In this document: piece by piece, positions 1 through 7,884 of the stretch
How the letters are laid out: every line of letters starts with the position of its first letter
How positions within the stretch are numbered: position 1 is the stretch's first letter
Assembly: GCA_947457325.1 (NCBI GenBank)
Contig: CANGVU010000024.1
Span: 1 to 9,273 of the forward strand
DNA from: Flavobacteriales bacterium
GTDB lineage: Bacteria; Bacteroidota; Bacteroidia; Flavobacteriales_D; Sanyastnellaceae
Direction: 5' to 3'
Length of the DNA: 9,273 nucleotides
Made by a program: the position numbers and the translations under genes
Notes under the pieces: model-generated
What the model saw: the letters and a program-made list of their open reading frames with translations, nothing else
Database searches by the model: none
Told to the model about the DNA's origin: nothing

Positions 1-1376
1 CGCAGCGTGTCATTGGGAATGTGCATTTTGAAAGACAAGGAACACATCTGTACTGCGATAGCGCATATTGGTTTGAAAACAGAGACTTTGAAGCCTTTGG
101 AAAAATAAAAATTGTAAAACCTGAGGACTATACTTTAACTGGAAAATCACTCCGCTATACCAATGAAACCAATATCGCCCGATTGGAAGGTGATGCAAAA
201 TTGGTGGACAACCAAATGACACTCACTGCACCGCTCATGGTGTACAACTTGGAGACCAAAGATGCCTCTTATTTCTCAGGTGGAAAAATTGTATCCAATA
301 ACAAAGAAAATCTTCTCACAAGTCTAACAGGAAATTACAATACCGAGCTCAACAAATCACATTTTGAGAAAAAAGTAAAGCTTATTCATGGTGCATATAC
401 GTTAACTACAGAAAAGCTCGACTATGATAATAATACCGAAACGGCCTACATCATCACCGATACAAAAATCAGTTCTGAAAATGAAAAGCTGTATTGTAAA
501 AGAGGATACTACAGAAGTACAGATGACTACACTGAGTTGTACGAAAGACCAAAATCTATTCATGAAAGTCAAATCATCATTGCCGATACGCTGATTGGAC
601 ACGGAGACGAAGGATGGGGAAAATTTATTGGAAATGTTTATATAGCAGATAGCATAGACGAAAAATGGATAACCGGCGGTTATGGTGAATACCATGATCA
701 TGATAAAGTTCAATGGATGAGTGAGCAACCCATTTACCATGAATTGTTAGAAGATGATACGCTATTTGTTAGGTCTGATACGCTTTGGATGAAAAATGAT
801 TCCATTCATGGTGATTTGGTCAAAGCTTTTCATCATGCCAACATTTACGCGCAAGATTTTCAAGCCAAATGCGACTCGTTGGTTTTCCAAGCTTCTGATA
901 GTACCATTCACTTTTACAACGCACCAATACTTTGGAGTGATTCCAGGCAAATCACTGGAGATAGCATGTTTATGGTATTAAAGTACAAATCTCCATACCG
1001 ATTTCATGTCATGAAAAATAGTTTTATTGTAGGACAAACCTTTGAGAATGACACTGTATATTTTGACCAAATCAGTGGAAGAAATATCGAAGCATTTTTT
1101 AAACAGGGAAATTTAGATCGCGTCGATGTAAAAGGCAACGGGGAACTCATTTATTTCCCACTGGAAAAAGAAAGTGATTCCATTCCAGTAGGTCTTAACA
1201 AAGCGCAATGCAGCAACATCAGCGTATATGTTGATGAAAGGAAAATCAAGAGAATCAAACTCATTAACGAACCCGATTCCTTTCTCATTCCGATGGAAAA
1301 AAGCAAAGAGGAACCCACCAAGCTAAAAACATTTGTTTGGTGGCCAGAACTAAGACCACAACGCAAAGATTTTTAA
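1..1376 (+). CDS. OstA/LptA-like envelope protein, 5' end missing
   Basis: The C-terminal part of a Bacteroidota OstA-like protein, related to the LptA/LptD-N family that carries lipopolysaccharide across the periplasm. The frame has no stop back to the left edge (first whole codon at 3). The residues before the GTG at 21 read I-G-N-V-H-F, which matches the family's conserved 'G-N-V-x-F' strand, so that GTG is internal and the true start lies outside the window. The stretch [11 protein letters not shown] (39-71), then [10 protein letters not shown], is the typical OstA signature. A related unit recurs twice, around 465-590 (LYC then GYY) and 840-970 (AKCDSLVF then ITGDSMF), as expected for a stacked beta-jellyroll. 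The C-terminus ([14 protein letters not shown]) is proline/aromatic-rich. It ends 1 nt before glyA. I am confident of the family; the role in LPS transport is inferred from homology, and any signal peptide is not visible. Confidence 0.85.
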   Translation, partial: QRVIGNVHFERQGTHLYCDSAYWFENRDFEAFGKIKIVKPEDYTLTGKSLRYTNETNIARLEGDAKLVDNQMTLTAPLMVYNLETKDASYFSGGKIVSNNKENLLTSLTGNYNTELNKSHFEKKVKLIHGAYTLTTEKLDYDNNTETAYIITDTKISSENEKLYCKRGYYRSTDDYTELYERPKSIHESQIIIADTLIGHGDEGWGKFIGNVYIADSIDEKWITGGYGEYHDHDKVQWMSEQPIYHELLEDDTLFVRSDTLWMKNDSIHGDLVKAFHHANIYAQDFQAKCDSLVFQASDSTIHFYNAPILWSDSRQITGDSMFMVLKYKSPYRFHVMKNSFIVGQTFENDTVYFDQISGRNIEAFFKQGNLDRVDVKGNGELIYFPLEKESDSIPVGLNKAQCSNISVYVDERKIKRIKLINEPDSFLIPMEKSKEEPTKLKTFVWWPELRPQRKDF

Positions 1377-1377
1377 T

Positions 1378-2652
1378 ATGAGCAACACAAAAGACATCGT
1401 CTTTTCTTTGATTGAAAAAGAAAGAACAAGACAAACCAACGGTATTGAATTGATAGCTTCAGAGAACTATGTTTCTGATGCTGTCCTTGAAGCAGCTGGA
1501 AGCATCCTCACCAACAAATATGCGGAAGGATTGCCGAATAAGCGCTATTATGGCGGATGTGAAGTAGTAGACGAGATAGAGCAATTGGCCATAGACCGAT
1601 TGAAACAATTGTTTGGGGCACAATGGGCCAATGTTCAACCCCACAGTGGAGCCAATGCCAATAGTGCCGTAATGCTGGCCTTATTAAAACCTGGAGATAA
1701 AATCCTCGGTTTAGATTTGTCCCAAGGTGGTCACTTGACACACGGATCTCCAGTCAACTATTCAGGAAAATTGTACCAAGCGCATTTCTATGGTGTTGAT
1801 TCAGACACCGGAAGAGTGAACATGGAGACCGTTAGAAAAAGGGCCTTAGAAGTACAACCCAAGATGTTGATTGTTGGTGCATCCGCGTACAGCAGAGATT
1901 GGGATTATGCTGCCTTCAGAGCAGTTGCAGATGAAGTAGGTGCCGTGCTTCTTGCAGATATTTCTCATCCAGCCGGTCTTGTTGCAAAAGGGCTATTAAA
2001 CAATCCAATGCCGCATTGCCATGTCGTTACCTCCACTACCCACAAAACACTCAGAGGCCCTCGTGGTGGCATTATCATGACTGCTCAAGACGGTCCAAAT
2101 CCTGTTGGCATTAAAAACAACAAAGGAGAGTTGCGTTCATTAAGCGGATTGCTGGATAGTGGCGTATTCCCTGGAATGCAGGGCGGTCCATTGGAACATG
2201 TCATTGCTGCTAAAGCCATTGCCTTTGGAGAAGCATTACAAGATTCATTTACAACTTATGGAAAACAAGTTAAAGCCAATGCCCAGGTACTTGCGCAATC
2301 ATTGGTTGAACTGGGATACAATATTGTTAGTGGAGGAACTGACAACCATTGCATGCTGATTGACTTAAGAAATAAAAACATCACAGGAAAAGAAGCAGAT
2401 GCCGTGTTGGGAAAAGTACACATTACCGCCAACAAAAACATGGTGCCTGGCGACACTCAATCACCCATGGTTACTTCTGGTATTCGTCTGGGAACTCCCG
2501 CTATCACAACACGCGGATTGATTGAAGATGACATGAAAATTATTGCTAGTTTGATTGATGAGGCAATTGTCATGAAAGACAACGATTCTGCGCAGAAAGA
2601 AGTGGCCAATAAGGTCCATAAATTAATGTCAGATCGACCATTGTTTGTTTAA
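1378..2652 (+). CDS. glyA: Serine hydroxymethyltransferase
   Basis: A cytosolic pyridoxal-phosphate enzyme that interconverts serine plus tetrahydrofolate with glycine plus 5,10-methylene-tetrahydrofolate, the main source of one-carbon units. At 424 aa it is full length (E. coli GlyA is 417). Visible motifs: IELIASENY (23-31), [14 protein letters not shown] (47-60), the QPHSGANAN segment, [24 protein letters not shown] with PLP-contacting D194 and H197, and [13 protein letters not shown], in which K223 should form the Schiff base with PLP (equivalent to E. coli K229). The C-terminal half keeps GMQGGP, and then [14 protein letters not shown]. The ATG at 1378 gives the standard N-terminus and sits 1 nt after the upstream stop. 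No Shine-Dalgarno sequence is seen, which is normal for Bacteroidota. It probably belongs to the same transcript as its neighbours. Confidence 0.98.
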   Translation: MSNTKDIVFSLIEKERTRQTNGIELIASENYVSDAVLEAAGSILTNKYAEGLPNKRYYGGCEVVDEIEQLAIDRLKQLFGAQWANVQPHSGANANSAVMLALLKPGDKILGLDLSQGGHLTHGSPVNYSGKLYQAHFYGVDSDTGRVNMETVRKRALEVQPKMLIVGASAYSRDWDYAAFRAVADEVGAVLLADISHPAGLVAKGLLNNPMPHCHVVTSTTHKTLRGPRGGIIMTAQDGPNPVGIKNNKGELRSLSGLLDSGVFPGMQGGPLEHVIAAKAIAFGEALQDSFTTYGKQVKANAQVLAQSLVELGYNIVSGGTDNHCMLIDLRNKNITGKEADAVLGKVHITANKNMVPGDTQSPMVTSGIRLGTPAITTRGLIEDDMKIIASLIDEAIVMKDNDSAQKEVANKVHKLMSDRPLFV

Positions 2653-2653
2653 G

Positions 2654-4558
2654 ATGAACGAGCTCCGTGACCACCCCAACTTATACTTAAAGCAACACGG
2701 CAGCAATCCCATTCATTGGAAGGAATGGAGTTCTCTTCATTGGACCAGAGCCATTGAAGAGGATAAATTGGTCATTGTGAGCATTGGATACAGTGCCTGC
2801 CACTGGTGTCATGTGATGGAGAAGGAATGTTTTGAGGACAATGAAGTTGCTGTTTATACCAATGAACATTTTATAAGTATCAAGGTGGATCGTGAAAGCC
2901 GACCAGACATTGATCAGATGTACATGAATGCCCTGCACCTGATGGGAAAGCCTGGTGGATGGCCGCTCAATTGTATATGTTTACCTGACGGAACCCCCAT
3001 TTTTGGAGGGACTTATTTTCCCAAGAAAAAATGGCTCCAAATTCTATCTGAATTGCATCATTTGTTTCAAACACGCAAAGAGACATTGAACTCTTTTGCT
3101 GATGAAATGAAACAGGCGTTAAATCAATTTACAACAAGACATCAACCGCAATCAAAGCCTGAACTTGATCATGATAGCATTCAAGGTTTTATTGGCGACT
3201 TGGACTTTGAATGGGGAGGCACTGCAGGCTATCCTAAATTTCCAATGCCTCCCTTGATAGAGTCCGTCTTGCATTATGGCGTTCACCAGCAACACAAGGC
3301 ATCTCTGCGTTGGTGTCAAATCACTTTAGATAAAATCAAATTTGGTGGGATTCATGATTTGATTAATGGTGGAATATCTCGATACAGTGTCGATCACCGA
3401 TGGCATGTTCCGCATTTTGAAAAAATGCTTTTTGATAACGCCCAATTGCTCTCTGTATACGCTCAGGCACATTTGACATTTCCGAATCAGGAATATGATG
3501 AGGTCATGCTAGGGATTCATCATTGGATTACAAATGAGATGAAACAATCTTCAGGTTTAATATCCAGTACCATGGATGCGGACAGCGAGGGTGAAGAAGG
3601 GAAATACTATGTTTTCCAAACTGAAGAAATCAAAAAAGTTTTTGGTAATGAAGACAACAATTGGGAGTCCATTTTTGATTTTGCTCATCATAGCTATTGG
3701 GAAGATGGGAAGATTGTCCTCAGTGCCAAAGCATCTTTTTCTTTGAAGGATGAAAAATGGAAAAGCGCGCAATTGGTTCTTCAACAAATCAGAGCTGTTA
3801 AGACAAAACCCATAACCGATCACAAAGTAATCACAGCCTGGAATGCGCAAACTGTTATTGGTTATTGTGAAGGCAGCGTAATATTTAGCGATTGGATAAA
3901 TCACGCAGAAGATTTGTACGCGGCCATGGAGCGACACCTCAAAATCCATGGGCAATGGATTCAAGGAAAAGAAGGAGAAAAGACAATCAAACCATTGCTA
4001 TTTGATACATTGGCATGGGTTCAGAAAGCTTGCATTGAATTGTTCTTAAAAACAACAAATTGGAAATACATTCAAGAAGCTATTCAGATTCATGATCAGG
4101 CTAATGTTTTTCAACAAACTTCTTCACTGTATGCCCTGAATGCAGAAGAGAATTTATTAGTAAAAATTGTTGAGATACAAGATAATGTTATTCCATCGAG
4201 CAATGCCATTTGGGCAGAAAACATGTATTGGCTCAGTATCATAACCGGAGACCTCCAGTACCATGAACAGTGCATCCGTATGGTGCAATGCATGGGGCAA
4301 GATGTTAATCAAATAGGATATTACGCACATTGGAATTTCATACTGCAATTGATGGATAGCAGCTCCGGAATCATCGTGGCATGTCAGCCTGAAACAAATT
4401 GGATTCAGAATAAAAAATGGCTGCACAAAACAGTTGTAATGCATAAAAACGAAGAAAATTCGTTTCTACAAGGAAAATGGCATCCACAAACCCAATATTC
4501 TCTTTGTACATTAGCTACATGCTATCCGCCCGTATTCCATTCCTCCGATATTACATAA
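2654..4558 (+). CDS. DUF255/YyaL-family thioredoxin-domain protein
   Basis: A 634-aa member of the YyaL / SPATA20 family: an N-terminal thioredoxin fold (about residues 2-160) followed by a long alpha/alpha-barrel like N-acylglucosamine 2-epimerase or six-hairpin glycosidases. The thioredoxin part has the NPIHW opening, YSACHWCHVM with the redox-type pair C49/C52, VDRESRPDID, and GGWPLNCICLPDGTP plus GGTYFP. The barrel has GGISRYSVD, WHVPHFEKMLFDNAQL (250-265) and MDADSEGEEG (307-316). D389-A398 reads DHKVITAWNA, where the family usually has DDK and WNG. The C-terminal LCTLATCYPPV matches the family's usual ending, so the gene is complete. Start: the ATG at 2654, 1 nt after the glyA stop. A TTG at 2645 would add three residues and overlap glyA, and is less likely. 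No signal peptide, so cytosolic. The substrate is not established for the family. Confidence 0.93.
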   Translation: MNELRDHPNLYLKQHGSNPIHWKEWSSLHWTRAIEEDKLVIVSIGYSACHWCHVMEKECFEDNEVAVYTNEHFISIKVDRESRPDIDQMYMNALHLMGKPGGWPLNCICLPDGTPIFGGTYFPKKKWLQILSELHHLFQTRKETLNSFADEMKQALNQFTTRHQPQSKPELDHDSIQGFIGDLDFEWGGTAGYPKFPMPPLIESVLHYGVHQQHKASLRWCQITLDKIKFGGIHDLINGGISRYSVDHRWHVPHFEKMLFDNAQLLSVYAQAHLTFPNQEYDEVMLGIHHWITNEMKQSSGLISSTMDADSEGEEGKYYVFQTEEIKKVFGNEDNNWESIFDFAHHSYWEDGKIVLSAKASFSLKDEKWKSAQLVLQQIRAVKTKPITDHKVITAWNAQTVIGYCEGSVIFSDWINHAEDLYAAMERHLKIHGQWIQGKEGEKTIKPLLFDTLAWVQKACIELFLKTTNWKYIQEAIQIHDQANVFQQTSSLYALNAEENLLVKIVEIQDNVIPSSNAIWAENMYWLSIITGDLQYHEQCIRMVQCMGQDVNQIGYYAHWNFILQLMDSSSGIIVACQPETNWIQNKKWLHKTVVMHKNEENSFLQGKWHPQTQYSLCTLATCYPPVFHSSDIT

Positions 4559-5421
4559 CGCTCATCCTGCTGGGATTAATAGCTGGCAACGGATGGACAC
4601 AAATGCTGAACAACAAAGAAGGCAAGGCATTTGACAATGCCTTTCTCTTTAATCGATCTTTTATCTGGGAAAATAAAATAGCTTCAATAACAGCCATCAA
4701 ACAGATCAAACTCCCTGGAAGACCCATCAATGAAACAGAATGGAAAGAAGTAATGTCTTTTAATTCCACTGGAATTTTAGAAAGAAAAATGCTTACAACA
4801 CAAGGAGCCTCCTTTCAAGACAGCAGTTCAATTTTATTCAACAGAAATGATATTGGGCAATTGTTCAGCATAGAGCAAAACAAAAAGACTGAAACCACCA
4901 TTACTGAAATGACCTATGACAGCAATGGAAAAATCACCCGAGAGGACATCAAGCAAATACTGCACTTACAGGGAGAAAACAGCAGGGAAATATTGGTTGA
5001 AAGTACCACTTATGAATACAGTTTTCCGCAAGTCAATGTTGTCGTAAGAAACAACATCAATAACTATGGATTATCTTACAGTTCATTTACGACAATTAAA
5101 AATGACCAAGGATTCCTGATGAAAGAAATAGAAAATTTCTTTGTCAGCCAGCGTGAAATCACAACATTGTATGAATACAATGAAAAGGGCTGGGTTTCCA
5201 AAACTACCACCACCGACAACACATCCAACGAAAAAGAAGAAACCACCTTTACCTATGACAACAAAGGCAACGTGATTTTTGCCAAACGCAACATTAACAA
5301 TCTACCTGTTGAAGAATTTGAAGTGTTGTACAATCAGGCTTCAATGATAAAAGCTATCTTGCACCAAGACATCGCCAGTCAAGCCATTACGATACACAAA
5401 TACGAATACGAATTTAGATGA
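4519..5421 (+). CDS. Secreted protein with YD-like beta repeats, unknown function
   Basis: Not a family I can name. From the ATG at 4519 the protein is 300 aa and begins with a good Sec signal peptide: charged MLSARIPFLRYY, hydrophobic ITLILLGLIAG, then a likely cleavage after WTQ (about residue 28). An in-frame ATG at 4477 would add 14 polar residues ahead of the signal and increase the overlap with the upstream gene from 40 to 82 nt, so I prefer 4519. The mature part is polar and beta-rich, with several short strands shaped like RHS/YD repeats: TYDSNGKITRED, YEYNEKGWVSKT, TYDNKGNVIFAKR, and YEYEF at the end. Such 'Y-D/E-Y-N/D-x-x-G' strands are common in secreted Bacteroidota proteins. No catalytic motif is visible. 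The stop codon overlaps the start of the lipoprotein gene (ATGA), suggesting translational coupling and a shared task at the envelope. Confidence 0.8.
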   Translation: MLSARIPFLRYYITLILLGLIAGNGWTQMLNNKEGKAFDNAFLFNRSFIWENKIASITAIKQIKLPGRPINETEWKEVMSFNSTGILERKMLTTQGASFQDSSSILFNRNDIGQLFSIEQNKKTETTITEMTYDSNGKITREDIKQILHLQGENSREILVESTTYEYSFPQVNVVVRNNINNYGLSYSSFTTIKNDQGFLMKEIENFFVSQREITTLYEYNEKGWVSKTTTTDNTSNEKEETTFTYDNKGNVIFAKRNINNLPVEEFEVLYNQASMIKAILHQDIASQAITIHKYEYEFR

Positions 5422-5708
5422 AAAACTTATTCAAGTTATTGTTTCTGTTCTCTTTGGTTGCAGCCACCTCAAGCTGCGCAGCACAAAAAAGGCCACCCAA
5501 ACAGGACAATGTTGTAACGCCTGCTGATGGCGCCAAAAAAAGTGCTGAGAATAAAAACCGGAAGTGGGAAGAATACGAGACCAAAAAAAATCACCACAAT
5601 GAAATTCAAGACAAGGCTACTAAAAAGCGAATGAAAGAGAGCTTAAAAAAGTCAAAAAGCCACGGCTCACCCAATCGTGTTCCTTGGTACAAAAAACTTT
5701 TTTGGTAG
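5418..5708 (+). CDS. Small basic lipoprotein, unknown function
   Basis: A 96-aa protein with a lipoprotein signal: MKNLFK, hydrophobic LLFLFSLVAA, then TSSC, making C20 the likely lipidated residue. The -3 position is Thr rather than the usual Leu/Val, so the lipobox is imperfect. After C20 the chain is hydrophilic, probably mostly helical or disordered, and strongly basic (21 K/R against 9 D/E by my count). It has a dense run around ATKKRMKESLKKSKS and ends in an aromatic/basic tail, RVPWYKKLFW. There is no acidic stretch just after the Cys of the kind used for surface export in Bacteroidota, so a periplasm-facing position is more likely (inference). The ATG overlaps the upstream TGA by 4 nt, supporting co-expression. 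A role in holding nucleic acid, peptidoglycan or an anionic partner would be speculation. Confidence 0.8.
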   Translation: MKNLFKLLFLFSLVAATSSCAAQKRPPKQDNVVTPADGAKKSAENKNRKWEEYETKKNHHNEIQDKATKKRMKESLKKSKSHGSPNRVPWYKKLFW

Positions 5709-5746
5709 ATTAAACCCAATATCCATTTAAGTCTCAAATAACTGAT
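5709..5746 (+). other. 38-nt spacer before the heme-copper gene
   Basis: The longest non-coding gap in the window. It is AT-rich and contains no hairpin followed by a T-run, no clear Bacteroidota promoter (-33 TTTG with -7 TAnnTTTG) and no Shine-Dalgarno sequence ahead of the ATG at 5747. The downstream gene may be read from the upstream transcript or from a promoter that I cannot recognise. Confidence 0.5.
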
Positions 5747-7303
5747 ATGAACATCAAAAACTTTTTAATCATTTCGGTTTTGTATCTGCAAGCGGTTACG
5801 CTTCAAGGACAAATGAACTGGGCTGAAAATGTTGCCCCTATTTTATTTGACCATTGCACCAAATGCCATCACCCCGGAGGAATAGGGCCATCTAGTTTTA
5901 TGACCTCAGATGAGGCATCAAACAATGCGGCATCCATTCTGAGCGCCATCATGGATGATTACATGCCGCCTTGGCCGGCCAATCCTGATTATCGGCACTT
6001 TCTCAATGAAAACGTTCTGACGGAAACTGAAAAAAACACCATCGAAAACTGGGTAATGAATGGAGCCCCCAGCGGCGATATCGCACTAGCTCCCACCCCA
6101 CCTAGCTACAACAATCAGACACAATTGGCGCAAGTTGACTTTAGCGGTACCACACCCATCAACACCAGCCAAGCCGTGGCGCAAGATTATTACCGCACTT
6201 TTGTTATTCCATCCAATTATTCAGTGGATCAATTCATAGATGGGATTGAAATCATTCCAGGAAATAGTGAGATTGTACACCACGTTGTTATTTATTATGA
6301 CCCTACCAACGAGTGTCTTTCTCTGGATGCTGCAGATCCTGAGCCAGGATTTCCAACCAATGGCACAGGCGGAGGTCTTCCCGACGCGGCGTATTTCATA
6401 GGCACATGGGTTCCTGGAAAAGGGCCTCAAAATTTACCACAAGGATTTGGCATACGGGCAGAAGCCAATGGATACTACTTGATTGAAATGCATTATCCAG
6501 CAGGAACGGTGGGGCAACAAGACGAAACCATACTCAACATCAAGCACTCCTCCAGCAGCAATCCAAGGGAGGCTTGGTACAGCCCCATTATTACACACGA
6601 CCCTTCCACACTTGATGAAGCTGCTTTAATCATTCCAGCCAATACAGAAAGGACATTTCACGCCACATACAACGTACCCATCAACATATCGCTGATTGGC
6701 ATCTTCCCTCACATGCATCTCATTGGGAAAAGCATTAAGAGTTTCTGTGTTAACGGAACAGACAGTATTCCTCTGATTGATATTCCTCAATGTTATTTCA
6801 ATTGGCAATTCGGTTATGATCTTACTCAACTTGTTAGACTGCCTGCACAGTCGCAACTCAAAGCCATTGCTACATATGACAACACCATCAACAACCCCAA
6901 CCAACCGGTAACCCCCCCGCAATTGGTCACCGCAGGAGAAGAAACAACTGATGAAATGATGGTCATATTCTATCTATACTCTTATTGGTTACCCGGAGAT
7001 GAAAACATCATCATTGACCCCAATACCAATGTCTCCAACTACTCTGAAACACCCCATTTGTGGCAATTCTATCCCAATCCAACTCAAAATAAGATTCAGT
7101 GGACATGTCTCGGATCACAATACAGAAAAGCTGAATTCTCCATTTTTGACATCAATGGAAAGATTTGTAAAAAAGAACAACAAATGATTGCGGGAGGTAT
7201 AGAATCAGGAAATGTTGATCTAAGCGATTTAGATCCGGGTGTTTATTTCATTAAGGTAGTATCTAATCAATATACGCACACCGAAAAAATCATTTTGGAA
7301 TAA
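5747..7303 (+). CDS. Secreted heme c / copper monooxygenase-like protein with T9SS tail
   Basis: A 518-aa exported protein in four parts. (1) Signal peptide, residues 1-22, likely cut after QGQ. (2) A small c-type cytochrome module, about 23-105, with heme-binding CTKCH at 37-41 and a candidate axial Met in MPPW (M73). (3) A copper type II ascorbate-dependent monooxygenase (PHM/DBH-like) module, about 115-425. The six ligands known from PHM have counterparts: H178-H179 (VHHVVIYY) and H249 (IEMHY) for CuH, H322/H324 (HMHLIG) and M404 (TTDEMM) for CuM. (4) A type IX secretion C-terminal sorting domain, about 441-518 (FYPNPT, FDINGK, VDLSDLDPGVYFIKV). Known members of this copper family hydroxylate C-H bonds next to an activating group, drawing electrons from a reductant; the heme could serve as the donor here (inference). 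The substrate is unknown. It should act at the cell surface or outside the cell. Confidence 0.88.
   Translation: MNIKNFLIISVLYLQAVTLQGQMNWAENVAPILFDHCTKCHHPGGIGPSSFMTSDEASNNAASILSAIMDDYMPPWPANPDYRHFLNENVLTETEKNTIENWVMNGAPSGDIALAPTPPSYNNQTQLAQVDFSGTTPINTSQAVAQDYYRTFVIPSNYSVDQFIDGIEIIPGNSEIVHHVVIYYDPTNECLSLDAADPEPGFPTNGTGGGLPDAAYFIGTWVPGKGPQNLPQGFGIRAEANGYYLIEMHYPAGTVGQQDETILNIKHSSSSNPREAWYSPIITHDPSTLDEAALIIPANTERTFHATYNVPINISLIGIFPHMHLIGKSIKSFCVNGTDSIPLIDIPQCYFNWQFGYDLTQLVRLPAQSQLKAIATYDNTINNPNQPVTPPQLVTAGEETTDEMMVIFYLYSYWLPGDENIIIDPNTNVSNYSETPHLWQFYPNPTQNKIQWTCLGSQYRKAEFSIFDINGKICKKEQQMIAGGIESGNVDLSDLDPGVYFIKVVSNQYTHTEKIILE
7067..7300 (+). other. T9SS C-terminal sorting domain (within the heme-copper gene)
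   Basis: Encodes about residues 441-518 of the preceding protein. It has the order expected of the Por_Secre_tail family: YPNP at the start, a central FDINGK (the 'd-x-x-G-k' turn), VDLSDLDPGVYFIKV, and a short terminal EKIILE strand. In Bacteroidota such domains direct cargo through the outer-membrane type IX machinery and are usually removed on export, with the cargo anchored or released. This implies that the organism carries a T9SS elsewhere in its genome. Confidence 0.9.
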
Positions 7304-7306
7304 TTA
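7301..7306. other. Abutting convergent stop codons (TAATTA)
   Basis: The TAA ending the plus-strand heme-copper gene (7301-7303) is directly followed by TTA, the reverse complement of the TAA ending ruvC (7304-7306). There is no intergenic DNA, and I see no hairpin terminator in the flanks, so transcripts from both sides must run into the opposite gene or end by another mechanism. Confidence 0.9.
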
Positions 7307-7870
7307 CTTTTTACCAATGATTCGGTCCGGATTGTTGGACAAAAAGGATTTCCAAGAATTGGACTTGGTTCCCAATAAAGGGTTGGACGTTTGGTAAAAA
7401 TGACAAACCGCAGCTGCCAAACCATCCGTTGCGTCCATCTTCTCTGGCATCTGAGAATCTTCTATTTTTAAAAGTCTTTGAATCATAGCAGCAACCTGCT
7501 CCTTACTGGCATTTCCATTGCCTGTAATGCTCTGTTTTATCTTGCGTGGTGCGTATTCGGCTACACTCAACTGACGACTCAATGCAGCAGCAATGGCCAC
7601 TCCTTGCGCCCTGCCTAACTTCAACATGGATTGGACATTCTTTCCAAAAAAAGGTGCTTCAATGGCCAACTCATCTGGGTGAAAACCATCTATGAGTTCA
7701 ATGCATCGCTCAAATATTTTTTTCAACTTCAATGCATGATCATCAATTTTATCCAAACGGACAACACCCAAAGCCAAGAGTTGCATTTGTTTACCTTTGA
7801 CCTCAATGATTCCGTAACCCAAAATGGAAGTTCCAGGATCAATACCCAATATGATGCGCTCCTTTTGCAA
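7304..7870 (-). CDS. ruvC: Crossover junction endodeoxyribonuclease RuvC
   Basis: The Holliday-junction resolvase that, with the RuvAB branch-migration motor, cuts four-way DNA junctions symmetrically during recombinational repair. The protein is 188 aa, slightly longer than E. coli RuvC (173). The four catalytic acidic residues are present: D11 in [13 protein letters not shown]71 in [11 protein letters not shown], and D146 and D149 in KMDATDGLA. The AQGVAIAA and [21 protein letters not shown] segments are also typical. The start is a TTG at 7868-7870. An in-frame stop lies four codons upstream, no ATG or GTG lies between them, and the next Met (residue 29) is past the catalytic GIDPGT, so TTG is the only sensible start. 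ruvA and ruvB are not adjacent. The basic tail (RIIGKK) ends against the neighbouring gene's stop. Confidence 0.97.
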   Translation of the reverse strand: MQKERIILGIDPGTSILGYGIIEVKGKQMQLLALGVVRLDKIDDHALKLKKIFERCIELIDGFHPDELAIEAPFFGKNVQSMLKLGRAQGVAIAAALSRQLSVAEYAPRKIKQSITGNGNASKEQVAAMIQRLLKIEDSQMPEKMDATDGLAAAVCHFYQTSNPLLGTKSNSWKSFLSNNPDRIIGKK

Positions 7871-7884
7871 TTGATAATGTAGTT
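7871..7884. promoter_or_regulatory. 14-nt divergent gap between ruvC and the glycosyltransferase
   Basis: This AT-rich 14-nt gap is all that separates two divergent start codons. It is too short to hold two promoters, so each gene's promoter would have to lie inside the other's coding region. I could not identify a convincing -33/-7 pair on either strand. No ribosome-binding site is evident for either gene. Confidence 0.4.

Noticed and set aside
21..23. GTG as the start of the OstA-like gene
   Set aside because: The frame stays open to the left edge and the upstream codons encode the conserved I-G-N-V strand, so this is an internal valine codon of a truncated gene.
402..740. 112-codon minus-strand open frame inside the OstA-like gene
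   Set aside because: It is antisense to a clearly conserved coding region and its apparent hydrophobicity arises from reading the complement of polar codons.
2645..2653. TTG start for the DUF255 gene overlapping the glyA stop
   Set aside because: The ATG at 2654 gives the usual family N-terminus, and the three extra residues add nothing recognisable.
3557..3964. 135-codon open frame on the minus strand inside the DUF255 gene
   Set aside because: The plus strand here encodes conserved family motifs; the antisense product has no recognisable domain and is likely a shadow.
4477..4518. Earlier ATG for the YD-like secreted protein
   Set aside because: It would put 14 polar residues in front of an otherwise well-formed signal peptide and double the overlap with the upstream gene.
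5690..5704. Palindrome C-A6-C-T6-G near the end of the lipoprotein gene as a terminator
   Set aside because: The stem is almost only A-T with a one-base centre, it lies within codons for the conserved-looking KKLFW tail, and it has no GC stem before a T-run.
7792..7799. TAccTTTG as a Bacteroidota -7 promoter element for the glycosyltransferase
   Set aside because: No TTTG sits at the expected -33 spacing and it lies inside ruvC about 85 nt from the start codon; a chance match is likely.
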